DNA from: Elgaria multicarinata webbii | Lineage: Eukaryota > Chordata > Lepidosauria > Squamata > Anguidae | Direction: 5' to 3' | DNA length: 64,000 bases | NCBI RefSeq assembly: GCF_023053635.1 | Contig: NC_086177.1 | Coordinates: 97,436,001 to 97,500,000 of the forward strand | Shown: positions 14,601-23,476 of the stretch, in pieces | How the letters are laid out: each line of letters opens with the position of its first letter | Position numbering within the stretch: the first letter of the stretch is position 1 | Notes under the pieces: generated by a model | The model's database searches: none | What the model saw: only the letters and a program-made list of their open reading frames with translations | What the model was told of the DNA's origin: nothing | Position numbers and translations under genes: made by a program

Positions 14601-17600
14601 TCCTATGCGGCAGGGTCTTGCTATTTACTGTTTTACTCTGTACAGCACCATGTACATTGATGGTGCTATATAAATGAATAATAATAAATAATAATAATAA
14701 TCTTCAATTCCCTTTCGAATTATGTCCAGCATGGAATTTGCCTTTCTTCAAAGCAGCTGTATACTGGGTTGACATTTTCATTAAGCTATCCACCACAGCC
14801 CAAGATCAGTGACCACCAATTTGGATTTCATCCACATATATATCCCGATATGAATCACTTTACACTGACTTACTTACACGGAACTGCATTTATCATATTA
14901 ATACCTAATCTGTCAGTTCAGAGAGATTCTTTTGGATCTCTTGGCAATGCCTAAATAATTTGGTGTCATCAACAAACCTGGCCACCTCACTGCTCAAAGT
15001 AATTCTAAGATTCACTCATCATTACCTTACTTTCAGCACTTGTTAAATGTGCTACAATCTTGTATTTAAAGAGCACCCATGATTTGAAGCCCGATTTATA
15101 TCCTACCATGAAAAATATTACTAGCGATTCTAGATAGATTAGCCAGTATGATCCATTTACTTACTGTTTTGACTCATGGTGACAAACTTCCAGTGTGGGA
15201 TCGTTATAAATAAAAGCTGCTTCCAGATCATTGACTCTCACTCTGTATATCCTGCATTGTTTACTGTTCAGCTTGATTCTATTCAGGTTTGCAACTGTGG
15301 GAAATATCGTCAGCTCTACATAACCCTATAGAGATTTTTTTTAAAGAAAAAACATTAGAAATACACATACATTATTGCATTATTATTGTTTAATAGATTG
15401 ATATACTGCTGAACATTTTTTAAAAAATTCTCTAATGGTCAGTATATATTTTATACTGAAGACATTTATACCCGAAGTGGTTTTTTTATAAAATGGAATT
15501 AGAGTCTCAAAAGAAGTTTCCTTTTATACCACCTGAAAAATTAAAAATGACTAACTTCCCCCAAGTCACTTTTCATAATGCTTTTTAAAGTGCACTCTGA
15601 CAGAAAAAATAACAGGAGAGTTGCAAGATATCCTATGATCACCAAAGGAAGTCCAACGTATAGCATGAGACAAGTAATTTTCAAGCAGTCCACAGAAACA
15701 AGAAGTTTGAGAACTGCAGCGCTAATGCTTTGAAGAACAGCCATAAATCAAACTACAGAGCAACAAGATCTTAAAGAGTTGTTTGTCATGGGTTATTGGG
15801 TTCTTCCATTTCTCTTTCTCACACTTTTATCCCCTCTTGCCCTCCAAGTTCATGGCAATGATTGTGCAGGTATTGTATTTTCCCTCAAAACAACCCTGTG
15901 AGGTCAGTGTCTTGCCCAAGGTCACCAAGTGAACTTCATAGCTGAAGCAGGGATATGAAACCAGATCTCCTTGATCCAAGTCCACCACCTTCTACTAAAT
16001 CACACCAAATCTCCCTTTTGCCATTTATGTTTTTTGGGAGTTGCTGATGCTCCGCTTCCAAGCGTGTTTCCTTGTAAAACTAAAAATGCAAATGTGTAAC
16101 CGTGCGCATATTCCATATCATGGCCACTGAAATGGGGACAGCAGATGCAAGAGTCTGGTAGCAGTCCTTGGGACAGCAGATTAAGGGTGGGCTAGCCTGG
16201 TCTGCCTGATGGTTTAACAGAGAAGCTTAAATAATGATGCATCTATACATGCAGAATATTTGTTTGATTATTTTAGAGGGCTTTTTATATTGTTCTGACA
16301 GAATTATTATTATTATATTTATTTATATCCCGCCTTTTTCCCAGTACTGGGACTCAAAGCGGCTTACAAAATTAAAACATGTACAATTAAAACATATAAA
16401 TATAAATTTACAAACTTTAAAATAGAATTAAACCTACAGTAAAATTAAAAACATGTTAAAAATTTAAAAACAGAAAAGAAATATGGTATAGTGGTTGCTG
16501 GTGTAACACAGGAGAGAAACTTCTCAGCTCCCCAGTCCAACTGTAAGCTCCTCCACAGGGAATATCAACAAACAACTGGGAATGGGATCACAATCCTACA
16601 GCAGCCACACCTTCATCTCTCCAACTTTAAAATACACACAAATAGATCTATTCAAGCTTTCCCCATTGTAACTGAGTCAAACAATAGACACAGCTTGTTT
16701 GGTGGCACTCATTCTTCCAAAGCCTGGGGGTAATCTCATAAAAAGAAAGCATATGGAATACATTAATGGACCCTGGGAACACAACTCTCATGAAAAACAG
16801 GAGGATGTACCATTGAAACCCACCATTCTCAAGCAACCCAAGGTGGAGAAATGCAGCTATTCATGCTTCATGGCAGGAAAGAGGTATCTGGCAATCTTTT
16901 CCAGTCTTTGTAAATTTCAGGATTGACTACTGCAGTGTGCTCTAACGGGGGCTGCCCATAAGCAGCATTCAGAACATAGCAGCCTATGCCCTGACAGAGG
17001 TAGCAATATATAAGAACTGTGCTGAGCTAAACTCAACTAGCGGCCTATTGGATTCTGAATGCAATTAGATGCTAGCATTGACATTTAAAACCATTTATAA
17101 GATACCTAGAACTTGAGGATAAAAGGGGATTTGTTTTGTTTTTTTCTATGAATGGTTCAGGCCTAAGGGAGCACTTTTCTCGAAAGAAGCAGTCTAGCTG
17201 TTGAAGTTAGCCAAGAAAATCCTATTGCAAATACCAACCCATTCCAATATCAAATAAGAACTTGCAAGAATGAGAGCTGGTGTAGTGGTTAGAGTGTTGG
17301 ACTGGGACTTGGAAGATCTGGGTTCTAGTCCCTAATTTGCCATGAAGTTCACTGGTGACTTTCGACCAGTCACTAACTCTCAGCCTAACCAACTTCACAG
17401 GGTTGTTGCAAGAATAAAATAGAGGAGGAGAATCATGTAAGCTGCATTAGGTTCCTTGGAGGAAAAAATGGTGGAACACAAATGTAATAATAATTTTTTT
17501 AAAAAAAATAATTAAAAAAGAGAACAAGATTTTTTCCACAGTTGCCCTGGAATTATGAAACTTTCTCCTCACAGAAATCCACGTGGAAGCTTTTGGGAAA

Positions 17601-19618
17601 GACCATAAGACTTTCCCTTCTTGTTGTTCAAAATCCTGAGCCCATCTTAAACAAACAAATAAATAACTGAGGCATTTCTGGCTTCAATTTCTGTAAATTG
17701 GATGGCTTAGGATGCTTAATTGGAAATAACACCTCTATAAAGAAGTGCAAGCTGACCTCAAACACCTGAAAGTCCACTTCTTACATATGGCTTTTTGGTG
17801 TAGATTCTAGAAACAATTCTATACTATCAAGACTGCAATTATTTTCTCACATTTTAGCTCTAGGTAAATTCTCATAGCAATCACTTGGCACAGCGTTAAA
17901 CTTTGAGCACTTGTAGCAGTAACCGACAGCATTGCCACTCAGTGGCTACAGGTCATCTTAGGGGTAAAGAACAGACAGGCTAGACAACTAAAGACAAAGA
18001 TTAAGCTCTTCTAGATTACCGTCCATTGTTTTGTTTTGTAAGTAGTACAGCAGAATGCTGGGCATGGCATTGATGAAAGAAAACAACTGGGGGACAGTGA
18101 AGTACTTCACATGAAGCAGCACAGTTAACCCACTTAGTAGTCATATTAAGAGATTACAAATTTCTGACGTAGCCATTCACTATGTCAATTAGATAGGAAC
18201 ATGGGAAGCTATTTGTCCATCTAGACTGTCTACGCTGACTGGCACCGACTCTTCAGCATCTCTGACAGAGGTCTTTTCCATCACTCCCTAACTGATCCTT
18301 TTACTTGGAGATGCCAGCAAATGAATTTGGGACCTTCTGCATGCAAGCCATGTGCTGTACCATCAGTTATAGTCCCTCCCCGTAGATATACTTACAACAA
18401 CAGATTTTCTCTGGAAATTTATATTGTTGATACAGACCACCTGGTGGGTTGTGCTGAGAAGAGACAGAAGGGGAAATAATTTCACATAAGGATCTTAACA
18501 AATATAAACTCGCAGAAAACAAGAAAAAGTTGCTAAAGAAAAAGAATAGTTGCTAGCTCACCTCCCTGACTAAACCCATGGGTCACATCATATTTTTTAG
18601 ATGTGGATCTTGCAGAACACTACCTTGGAAAGAATTATTCACTTTCAACAAATGACTAATGTTGGACGAACAGTATTTTCACCACCGTCGCATTTTTAAG
18701 AAGAAAGCTAACACTAAGTAACACATTCAATACTGTGATAAACACCAAGAATATATGACAGTATAAACATACTAAACAGATATTGACCTGGTTCACATAT
18801 AGCAATCCATTATTTTAAAAACTGATGTGTTGTGATACATGAGTGGGAGAGAACAGGTGTGATACCTGCAGCATGCCCACCTCTTCCACTTTTACTCCAG
18901 AACCCATCACTGGCTTCTTTGTAGGTTGTGGAGCATGACAGCTGAAGCCAGACAGCTGGGTTGTTTAGGAGCTAAACCACTGAACACTTAATCCAACAAC
19001 AAACCATAGATTTTTAAAACCTTCCTGTTGTCCCAGTCCTGATCAGCCAACTGCAAACACACATTTCTTGTATCCTCTAGTTTTGCCCCAAGTTCTTCTA
19101 TCTTCTGTCTCTTCACAGTACAACTGGATGGGGCAAAACCCAAATCCAAGTAGACTTCCATAATGTTTTATGCTGTTCTGATGTCAAGGGGACACCATAA
19201 TACATGAAAGAACTAGTTAGATTGACAAACTAGTTAAACTAAGGTAATAGAAATTAATTTTAAACCCCACATCCATAATAGTAGTCTACATAAAAATATT
19301 CAACTGATTTAATATCACATTGCATGACACATTTACATGTATCAGAAAGAAATCAATGATGCAATCTCCCTACATTTTTATGGAACTGGCTTATAGAATA
19401 TAACTGCTTGTTAAAATACAACTTCAATGGCTTTCCAGTTTACCCAGAACTTTTAAAATATCAACCTTCAGCAAATGTGTCCATTTGGACTCTGGCCAAC
19501 TTTATCAGTTTTAAAAATATCAAACTATGGTCATAAGAAAAGAAACAGTATGAGATACTTATAATTTATAAGGTCTTGGGCTCTCAAATCCCTTGTCGCT
19601 TTTCTTCCTGTTCATCAT
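841..19618 (-). CDS. TAF2: TAF2, 5' part (coding exons 1-11), TFIID subunit 2
   Basis: TAF2 is the roughly 1,200-residue TFIID subunit with an M1-aminopeptidase-like fold that helps TFIID contact initiator DNA in the nucleus (known for the family). Eleven exons on the minus strand join in frame: 19618-19563, 18450-18396, 15325-15165, 9951-9833, 9342-9201, 7393-7162, 6344-6160, 4578-4465, 3929-3830, 2779-2694 and 976-841. They give 462 residues, near-identical to human TAF2, for example [33 protein letters not shown] and [18 protein letters not shown]. The gene continues past position 1. The zinc-binding HEXXH of true M1 peptidases is replaced by AQALA before QQFFG (about residues 340-348), as expected for this non-catalytic paralogue. 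No break is seen in any exon. Introns are filled with old repeats. The promoter is the CpG island at 20.6-21.5 kb. Confidence 0.96.
1697..2085 (+). mobile_element. LINE 3' end (TAAA-tailed family)
   Basis: Contains a worn reverse-transcriptase C-terminal tail that still reads [18 protein letters not shown] and then TFLFSQHF, followed by a 3' tail with the GGGCGGTATAAAA signature and (TAAA)n. The same family recurs in the window at 22396, 35481, 39792, 44790 and elsewhere. A further tail-only copy follows at about 2150-2250. Confidence 0.75.
2694..2779 (-). CDS. TAF2: TAF2 coding exon 10
   Basis: Encodes [19 protein letters not shown] and IFGGGKEKD. The acceptor is ATTTCAG and the donor AA/GTATGT. 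One substitution from human, VVYEL for VAYEL. Confidence 0.95.
3124..3330. mobile_element. Palindromic MITE, CCTGTTCAGA ends
   Basis: The ends are inverted: CCTGTTCAGA with ACTAAACCATGG inside on the left, and the mirrored form with the related AAGCCACAGTGG on the right. No coding content. Related to the pieces at 30371-30533 and 59281-59370. It lies in a TAF2 intron. Confidence 0.65.
3830..3929 (-). CDS. TAF2: TAF2 coding exon 9
   Basis: Encodes [20 protein letters not shown] and [13 protein letters not shown], identical to the human residues as I recall them. The acceptor is CTTATAG and the donor GAG/GTAATG. It corresponds to the WLNEG helix region of M1 enzymes. Confidence 0.96.
4285..4440 (+). 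mobile_element. Degraded Sauria-type SINE
   Basis: Has the B-box-like GGGTTCAAATCC followed by the diagnostic CAGCCAGTCACC...CTAACCTACCTCAC order of the tRNA-derived SINE seen better preserved at 17272 and 54611. The 5' head is worn. Confidence 0.55.
4465..4578 (-). CDS. TAF2: TAF2 coding exon 8
   Basis: Encodes [19 protein letters not shown] followed by [19 protein letters not shown]. This segment corresponds to the HEXXH helix of M1 peptidases, but both His and Glu are missing. The acceptor is AATTCAG and the donor TG/GTGAGT. Confidence 0.95.
5370..5640 (+). mobile_element. L2-type LINE 3' tail
   Basis: Same 3' untranslated sequence as the LINE at 38330-39135: a TACTGTTAGTTTTAC stretch, then GGCAGGGTCTTGCTATT, then ATGGTGCTATATAAATAA and an (ATA)n tail. 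Strongly 5' truncated. A short tandem repetition of the first 40 bases is seen at 5375-5430. Confidence 0.75.
5788..6057. mobile_element. Worn palindromic MITE (hAT-like)
   Basis: The left half, TTGCATGTAACAGTT with AAACAAACCATG, mirrors the right half, GGTTGTTTAAACCATAGG with GTTACGTGCAA. The interior carries a short (CT)n run. The same outer sequence, GACCTGGTT, starts the copy at 18786. Ends are approximate. Confidence 0.45.
6160..6344 (-). CDS. TAF2: TAF2 coding exon 7
   Basis: Encodes [20 protein letters not shown] through [16 protein letters not shown]. The acceptor is GTTGTAG and the donor [22 protein letters not shown] occupies the place of the GAMEN substrate motif of active M1 peptidases, which is absent. 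Confidence 0.96.
6690..6955 (-). mobile_element. LINE 3' end, second TAAA-tailed family
   Basis: On the minus strand the element ends in (TAAA)n after a TATACCGCTCC-type box and includes a tail of RT-like sequence (AAAACATC...TTTAACATG). It resembles the tails at 16305 and 25985. Confidence 0.55.
7162..7393 (-). CDS. TAF2: TAF2 coding exon 6
   Basis: The longest exon here, 232 nt. Encodes [39 protein letters not shown] and [19 protein letters not shown]. The acceptor is TTTCTAG and the donor GAG/GTAATA. It lies in the beta-rich N-terminal domain of the M1-like fold. Confidence 0.96.
7735..8000. repeat. Unnamed interspersed repeat
   Basis: Shares GGTCACCTGGTCATAGCC, GAGATATATTGCATTTC-type and TATCAATTAGC blocks in the same order with 48130-48260. 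I do not recognise the family. Confidence 0.5.
8587..8924. mobile_element. Palindromic MITE, CCAGTTC ends
   Basis: Long imperfect inverted repeat: CCAGTTCGCATAATCA on the left mirrors TTGATCTTGTGAACTGG on the right. Inside, CAGGCGCGGCTTGTCATGCC-like arms meet at a centre near 8755. No open frame of note. Confidence 0.65.
9201..9342 (-). CDS. TAF2: TAF2 coding exon 5
   Basis: Encodes [19 protein letters not shown] through [17 protein letters not shown]. The acceptor is TGTTGCAG and the donor AG/GTGAGA. It differs from human at only a few positions, for example [14 protein letters not shown] against LHFVVPSVEGSMAE. Confidence 0.95.
9833..9951 (-). CDS. TAF2: TAF2 coding exon 4
   Basis: Encodes [19 protein letters not shown] and [15 protein letters not shown]. 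The acceptor is TTTTGCAG and the donor G/GTAAAG. It completes the Gln codon split from exon 3 across a 5.2 kb intron that holds the Helitron. Confidence 0.95.
10282..10409. mobile_element. Foldback MITE within a LINE remnant
   Basis: Arms TAGCCTCCAGATGTTTTAG and CTAAAACATCTGGAC are inverted about a centre reading CTGGCTGGGGCTGATGGGAG. It interrupts a minus-strand RT remnant at about 10410-10640 that reads like FKALHGP and TYLRGRL. Confidence 0.65.
10731..11422 (+). mobile_element. Non-autonomous Helitron
   Basis: Starts TCTCTACCTATAAAGCTGA after an A, reads on to AACTTGAAATTTGGCACG as many vertebrate Helitrons do, and ends ATATCAGCTAG just before a T, with a worn GC-rich hairpin-like block at about 11390-11410. 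This fits insertion between A and T with TC and CTAG ends. No RepHel protein is present. The interior at 10930-11340 is GC-rich, unlike the AT-rich intron around it, and holds promoter-like motifs. It lies in TAF2 intron 3. Confidence 0.8.
13305..13388. mobile_element. Short foldback MITE (CAATCCTATGCATG ends)
   Basis: CACAATCCTATGCATG and TTTAGACAGAAAAA on the left mirror TTTTTTCTGTCTAA and ATAGGATTCCACCC on the right, with almost no loop. The best-defined member of the family is at 51991-52104. Confidence 0.7.
14356..14970 (-). mobile_element. CR1 LINE fragment split by an L2 tail
   Basis: Minus-strand CR1 reverse-transcriptase 3' region in two parts, 14356-14600 and 14701-14970. They are separated by an L2-type 3' tail at 14602-14700 (GGCAGGGTCTTGC, then ATGGTGCTATATAAATGA and an (AAT)n tail) on the plus strand. 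The CR1 part resembles 57953-58808 but is older. Confidence 0.7.
15165..15325 (-). CDS. TAF2: TAF2 coding exon 3
   Basis: Encodes [19 protein letters not shown] through [15 protein letters not shown], phase 0 in and phase 2 out. The acceptor is CTATAG and the donor CA/GTAAGT. Human has [11 protein letters not shown], so the sequence is highly conserved. Confidence 0.95.
15816..16016 (-). mobile_element. Sauria-type SINE, worn
   Basis: Reverse complement shows CTATGAAGTTCACTTGGTGA followed by CCTTGGGCAAGACACTGACC and CACAGGGTTGTT, the body of the tRNA-derived SINE also at 17272 and 54611. Confidence 0.6.
16305..16480 (-). mobile_element. LINE 3' tail
   Basis: Minus-strand tail with the ATATCCCGCCTTTTTCCCAG box next to an (ATT)n run, then A-rich sequence with many AATTAAAACAT units. 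Confidence 0.5.
17272..17495 (+). mobile_element. Sauria-type tRNA-derived SINE
   Basis: Nearly complete copy: head GGTGTAGTGGTTAGAGTGTT with a pol III A-box-like region, B-box-like GGGTTCTAGTCC, the ATGAAGTTCACTGGTGAC core, CACAGGGTTGTTGC, and a 3' end CTTGGAGGAAAAAATGG before AAATGTAATAATAA. It lies in TAF2 intron 2. Confidence 0.8.
18240..18386 (-). mobile_element. Second tRNA-derived SINE family, minus copy
   Basis: Reverse complement has AGCACATGGCTTGCATGCAG and AAGGTCCCAAATTCA, matching the head of the SINE at 28897-29100. Its 5' end lies only a few bases from the donor of TAF2 exon 2. Confidence 0.6.
18396..18450 (-). CDS. TAF2: TAF2 coding exon 2
   Basis: Encodes [18 protein letters not shown] after completing the split Leu codon. 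The preceding intron ends in CAGCAC, and frame requires the cut after AC. The donor is a strong GTAAGT. This is the first strand of the N-terminal aminopeptidase-like domain. Confidence 0.93.
18786..19020. mobile_element. Worn MITE related to 5788-6057
   Basis: Begins GACCTGGTTCACATATAG and carries AGCTGGGTTGTTTAGGAGCT, shared in inverted order with the copy at 5788-6057. Ends are uncertain. It lies inside the AT-AC intron of TAF2. Confidence 0.4.
19563..19618 (-). CDS. TAF2: TAF2 coding exon 1 (start codon)
   Basis: Encodes [19 protein letters not shown], matching human [18 protein letters not shown]. Two adjacent ATGs at 19618 and 19615 could start translation. An in-frame TGA lies at 19660-19658, so the human ten-residue leader MPLTGVEPAR is not encoded directly upstream. 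The exon must end after TT of the Leu codon; the next bases are ATAAGT, not GT. A 5' untranslated exon in the CpG island spliced to this one is likely, with a possible acceptor near 19633. Confidence 0.88.
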
Positions 19619-20599
19619 GAATAGCAGCACTGAATCTTCATAAAAATCAGACACACATCATCACCACCATCCTCATTAGGAAACTTTTCAAAGGTATTTT
19701 TAATTCTTCCTTTCTTGGCAAGTTCCTTCTCATTAAAGATCTTTCACCAGTAAATCTTGGAATACCCCAAAGAGATATCCAAAGAGGCAGCATTACCCAT
19801 TAAAAAATAGTGCAGTCTTCAGAATGTAAATATAACAGAATGAAGGAGATATTTAGAGTTTCTCTAAATCTGAAAGCTACTAATACTGATCTCTTAAACT
19901 AGGATATTTGCATATTATGCTCAATGCCTGCGGTGCATCTTATAGACAGTTTATGAGGAAGGGAATCATATCTAGAAAGAGAGCTTCTATCTAGATTAAT
20001 GGATGGCAGTTGTTGGAACTCTATCTGTGGATAGAAGTTCTGTGGGCCTTTCACTGGGTAGTGCAAAAAGAGATCTCTGTCTTGGAAGAGATAGCAGCTT
20101 CTGGAGGTACGTGATTGACCCGAGGATATGCTTCCAGAATAAACAGGTTATTGTTGCATCTGATATCTGGAGAAAAGGACAATAACTAATAAGCAATCTT
20201 CTTGGCTCAATTGAGGAGAGAGAATCTGGACCAAGTTAGGATGTATGTCTGCTGCTAAGCCTCTCAGGCTAATCGTAAGGGTATCTAGCTAGGTTTAATA
20301 CTACAGCCTTTATAACAAAGACTGGTTATTGCTGCTGTTCCCTTTATGCAGGAGGGAACGCCAACAACAACACGCACAGCCCTCTTGGCTTAACCTGCTG
20401 GTAAACACCTGTCTTAAGTAGGAAACATGGCTACTGCCAAGGCTTCTGTAAAGGTCTAGAGCTAGAGTAACACTGGCAGATGATCGAAGCTATCCAGAAT
20501 GGGAGTACTGTCCATAGCAGGATGAGAGGCTCCTGTTTACAAAAGCTATGTTGCTGAAAAGGAGAGTAGAATAAGATTGGGGATACTGAAGCTTAAGCT

Positions 20600-21520
20600 A
20601 CAATTGGGGTGGAGGGAAGGGCAGCTCCAGGGTCTCTCCAGCGGAAATATGAGGGTCAGGGAGGAAGCTTGCTCTGAGGCAGGGTCTGCAGTCCTTCAAG
20701 TACAGGCGACGCTTTCGTCTTGAGGTCCAACAAGTAGGCACGGCTGCCCTATTAAGCGGAACGCTGCTTGCCCTCAGGAGAAACGAGGGCTTTTCAGGCG
20801 GGTCGATATTCTGCGGGGCAGAGACGGGCCGAAGTTCTCTGCCCAGGGCGACGGCGATTATGCACGACTTGGCTGGGAGCGCCTTGCTAGAACTGGCGGG
20901 ACGTCTCCTCCTACGGCTGCCGAGGAAAGTCTGCACTGAAGCGGCTGAGGCGAGAAGCTCCGAACAGACGGGGCTCCCCTTTCTCTTGCCCGACCGGCTG
21001 AATGTGAACGGGCGCAAGCCCCCCACGCGCGCGCTCTCCTTAGGCCCCTTCCACACACTCAATCCACAACTCGGCTTCAGTGGACACGGCCGCCATTTTG
21101 TTTGAAACCTCTGACTTCCCGTCATAGGTCATAGGTCACCCGTCATCTTCGGTTATTATAATATAGCGTACGGGTGAGGTGTTTTTTATTATTATTTTCA
21201 GATTTGGAGACACAGCTGCCTAAGAGATTATCTGAAGAAGAAGAAAAAATGACGAGACGAGGAAAAGGATTTTTTAAAAAATATTTGCATGCGCTAGCGA
21301 AGCGCATGCGCTCCAACGAGGGGGGAAGGCAGGTTCGCGGAACGGAAGTACGCGCGATGTCACTGGCGGGTGGAATCGTCTCTATGGTTTCCAATTTGCT
21401 TTGGGAACTTATCCCACGCCAAGGTAAGGCTTCAGGCTGGATGGCCGGGACTAATTTCTCCCTTGCACGCAGGCGCGGTGAATCCCCGCAAGCTGATACT
21501 AGCAAGAGGGGGTGAAATAA
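20600..21520. promoter_or_regulatory. TAF2: CpG island, TAF2 promoter region
   Basis: A CpG-rich block 1.0-1.9 kb upstream of the TAF2 start-codon exon. It contains a YY1-type GCCGCCATTTTG at 21089-21100, ETS-type CTTCCCG at about 21115, two NRF1-type sites at 21286-21294 and 21302-21311, and ETS-type CGGAAGT at 21343. The TAF2 start site is inferred to be near 21.05-21.1 kb on the minus strand. The TSS and a 5' untranslated exon are not directly visible. Open frames here on both strands are GC-driven. Confidence 0.75.
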
Positions 21521-21679
21521 AACCGTCCTGCGAGATGAGTTTACGAAGTTCTCTTTCTATAAACTTCTTGTAGAGCGGACTCCTCCCTGGTACCCAAGCT
21601 GGCTGGGGGATTCTGGAAGTTGTAGTCCAACACCTTTGGAGGCCACCAAGTAGAGGAAAAGATGTTATAGAAGCTTCGT

Positions 21680-21935
21680 GTCAGTTAAATGAGCAGCTCT
21701 GCTGGATCAGACCAAAGACCAGTTCAGATTAGAGTTCTGTTTCCCATAGACGCCAACCAGATATCTACAGCAAGCTCACAAATATGACCCTCCTGCTCAT
21801 GCTCCCTGGCAGCTGGCACTGAGAGGCATCCTGGTCCAGCATTGTTTTTCTCACAGTGGCCAACAAATACTTCTGGGAAGCCCACAATCATGTAAAAGAA
21901 GGTTCAAGCTCCCCAACTACTAACACACAGTAGTA
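21680..21935 (-). mobile_element. SINE-like repeat
   Basis: CTGCTGGATCAGACCAAAG at its left is the reverse complement of the 3' signature (GGACTAGATGGACC...GGTCTGATCC) seen on the plus strand at 44590-44780. Worn copy between TAF2 and DSCC1. A foldback half lies just before it, at 21590-21650. Confidence 0.55.
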
Positions 21936-22318
21936 TGCTGCCTCTGAATCAACTAATAATGCCAACATTATTAGTAGCTGTTAATAGATCTCATCCTCCC
22001 ACCGCTTCATAATTTTGTCTACTCCCCTAATGTATATAGCATTTTACAGAAAAGCATATGCAAAAAGACAGTTCCCTGCCCCCAAGGAGCTCACAATGTG
22101 GGTTTTGACAGTGTGGGAAACAACAGAGAGAGGGAGGAAGATGGAGCCAAGGGTAACCAGTAGTTGTACATGTAGTTCGGTTTAATTTCAGTATGAGAGC
22201 TAAGGGGTTATGCCAAAGGACTAAAAGCAAGTAGATTTTGAAGCGGTGGCGTCATTTAGATGTTTTGGAAATGAGTGCCAGGCAGCAAGGGCAGAGTGAT
22301 TTAGGGCACCATCCCATG

Positions 22319-23183
22319 CATAGAATCACAGAATAGCAGAGTTGGAAGTGGCCTACAAGGCCATCGAGTCCAACCCCCTGCTCAGTGCAGGAATCTTATT
22401 TATTTATTTATTACATTTTTATACCGCCCAATAGCCGAAGCTCTCTGGGCGGTTCACAAAAATTAAAACCATAATAAAACAACCAACAGGTTAAGAGCAC
22501 AAATACAAAATACAGTATAAAAGCACAACAAGGATAAAACCACGCAGCAAAATTGATATAAGATTAAAATACAGAGTTAAAACAGTAAAATTTAAATTTA
22601 AGTTAAAATTAAGTGTTAAAATGCTGAGTGAATAAAAAGGTCTTCAGCTGGCGACGAAAGGAGTATAGTGTAGGCGCCAGGCTGACCTCTCTGGGGAGCT
22701 CATTCCACAACTGGGGTGCCACAGCGGAGATAGCCCTCCTCCTAGTAGCCACCTGCCTCACTTCCTTTGGCAGGGGCTCACGGAGAAGGGCCCCTGTAGA
22801 TGATCTTAAGGTCCAGACAGGTACATATGGGAGGAGAATCCACCCTAAAGCATCTCTGACAGATGGTTGTCCAGCTGCCTCTTGAATGCCTCTAGTGTGA
22901 GAGAGCCCACAATCTTCCTAGGTAACTGGTTCCATTGTCGTACTGCTCTAACAGCCGGAATCTGGCTTCTTGTAACTTGAGCCCGTTATTCTGTGTCCTG
23001 CACTCTGGGAGGTTCTAGAAGAGATCCTGGCCCTCCTCTGTGTGACCACCTTTTATGTATTTGAAGAGTGCTATCATGTCTCCCCTCAAACTTCTCTTCT
23101 CAAGGCTAAACATGCCCAGTTCTTTCAGTCTCTCTTCGTAGGGCTTTGTTTCCAGACCCCTGATCATCCTGGTTACCCTCCTC
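22319..23183 (-). mobile_element. CR1 LINE 3' part, split by another element
   Basis: Minus-strand CR1 starting at its 3' end (ATAGAATCACAGAATAGC) and running through the ATCGAGTCCAACCCCCTG and GTCCAGCTGCCTCTTGAATG blocks into the RT 3' coding region. It is interrupted at 22396-22835 by a TAAA-tailed LINE end flanked by GAATC on both sides. The coding part has several disruptions. Confidence 0.85.
22396..22835 (-). mobile_element. LINE 3' end inserted in CR1
   Basis: Minus-strand copy of the family at 1697-2085: (TTTA)n, ATACCGCCCAATAGCCG, and a worn RT tail ending near GTAGCCACCTGCCTCACTTC. Target duplication GAATC at 22391-22395 and 22836-22840. Confidence 0.75.
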
Positions 23184-23189
23184 TGTTTT

Positions 23190-23290
23190 CATGTTTAGTC
23201 AGAAAAATGTCCTACAACTCCCAGCATTCCCTAGCCAGCAGGGAGTTGTAGAACTTTTTTCTGTCTAAACATGAATAGTTTTGTACCCTT
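23190..23290. mobile_element. Foldback MITE with TACAACTCCCAGCATT
   Basis: Arms ATGTTTAGTCAGAAAAAT and TTTTTTCTGTCTAAACAT flank CCTACAACTCCCAGCATTCC and its mirror GGGAGTTGTAGAA. Located about 430 bp below the DSCC1 stop codon. Confidence 0.7.
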
Positions 23291-23445
23291 AAGGTTGTAC
23301 GAAGTAGGCCCCTAAAACCCTCTGCTCTGCTCCAAACTGCTCCTGGAAAATTAGCAGATGACCCTTATCATATTACTATACCAATTTATGCTGTTGACAC
23401 AAAAGAAGAGGGTTTTTTTGCTTCTGAACTTCTAATACAGCCTTA

Positions 23446-23476
23446 TTATTTATTTATTTATTTATTTATTTATAGA
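23446..23476. repeat. (TTTA)n run; possible DSCC1 poly(A) signal
   Basis: On the minus strand this run supplies overlapping AATAAA hexamers about 250 bases beyond the DSCC1 stop. It is the only clear cluster I see there, but its repeat nature makes the role uncertain. Confidence 0.35.

Noticed and set aside
18451-19562. U12-type intron in TAF2
   Set aside because: The donor reads ATAAGTATC, not ATATCCTT, and I see no TTCCTTAAC-like branch site close to the acceptor. A U2-type AT-AC intron fits better.
20598-21125. 175-codon minus-strand frame in the TAF2 island
   Set aside because: It does not resemble the TAF2 N terminus and overlaps open frames in other phases. Probably untranslated leader plus chance.
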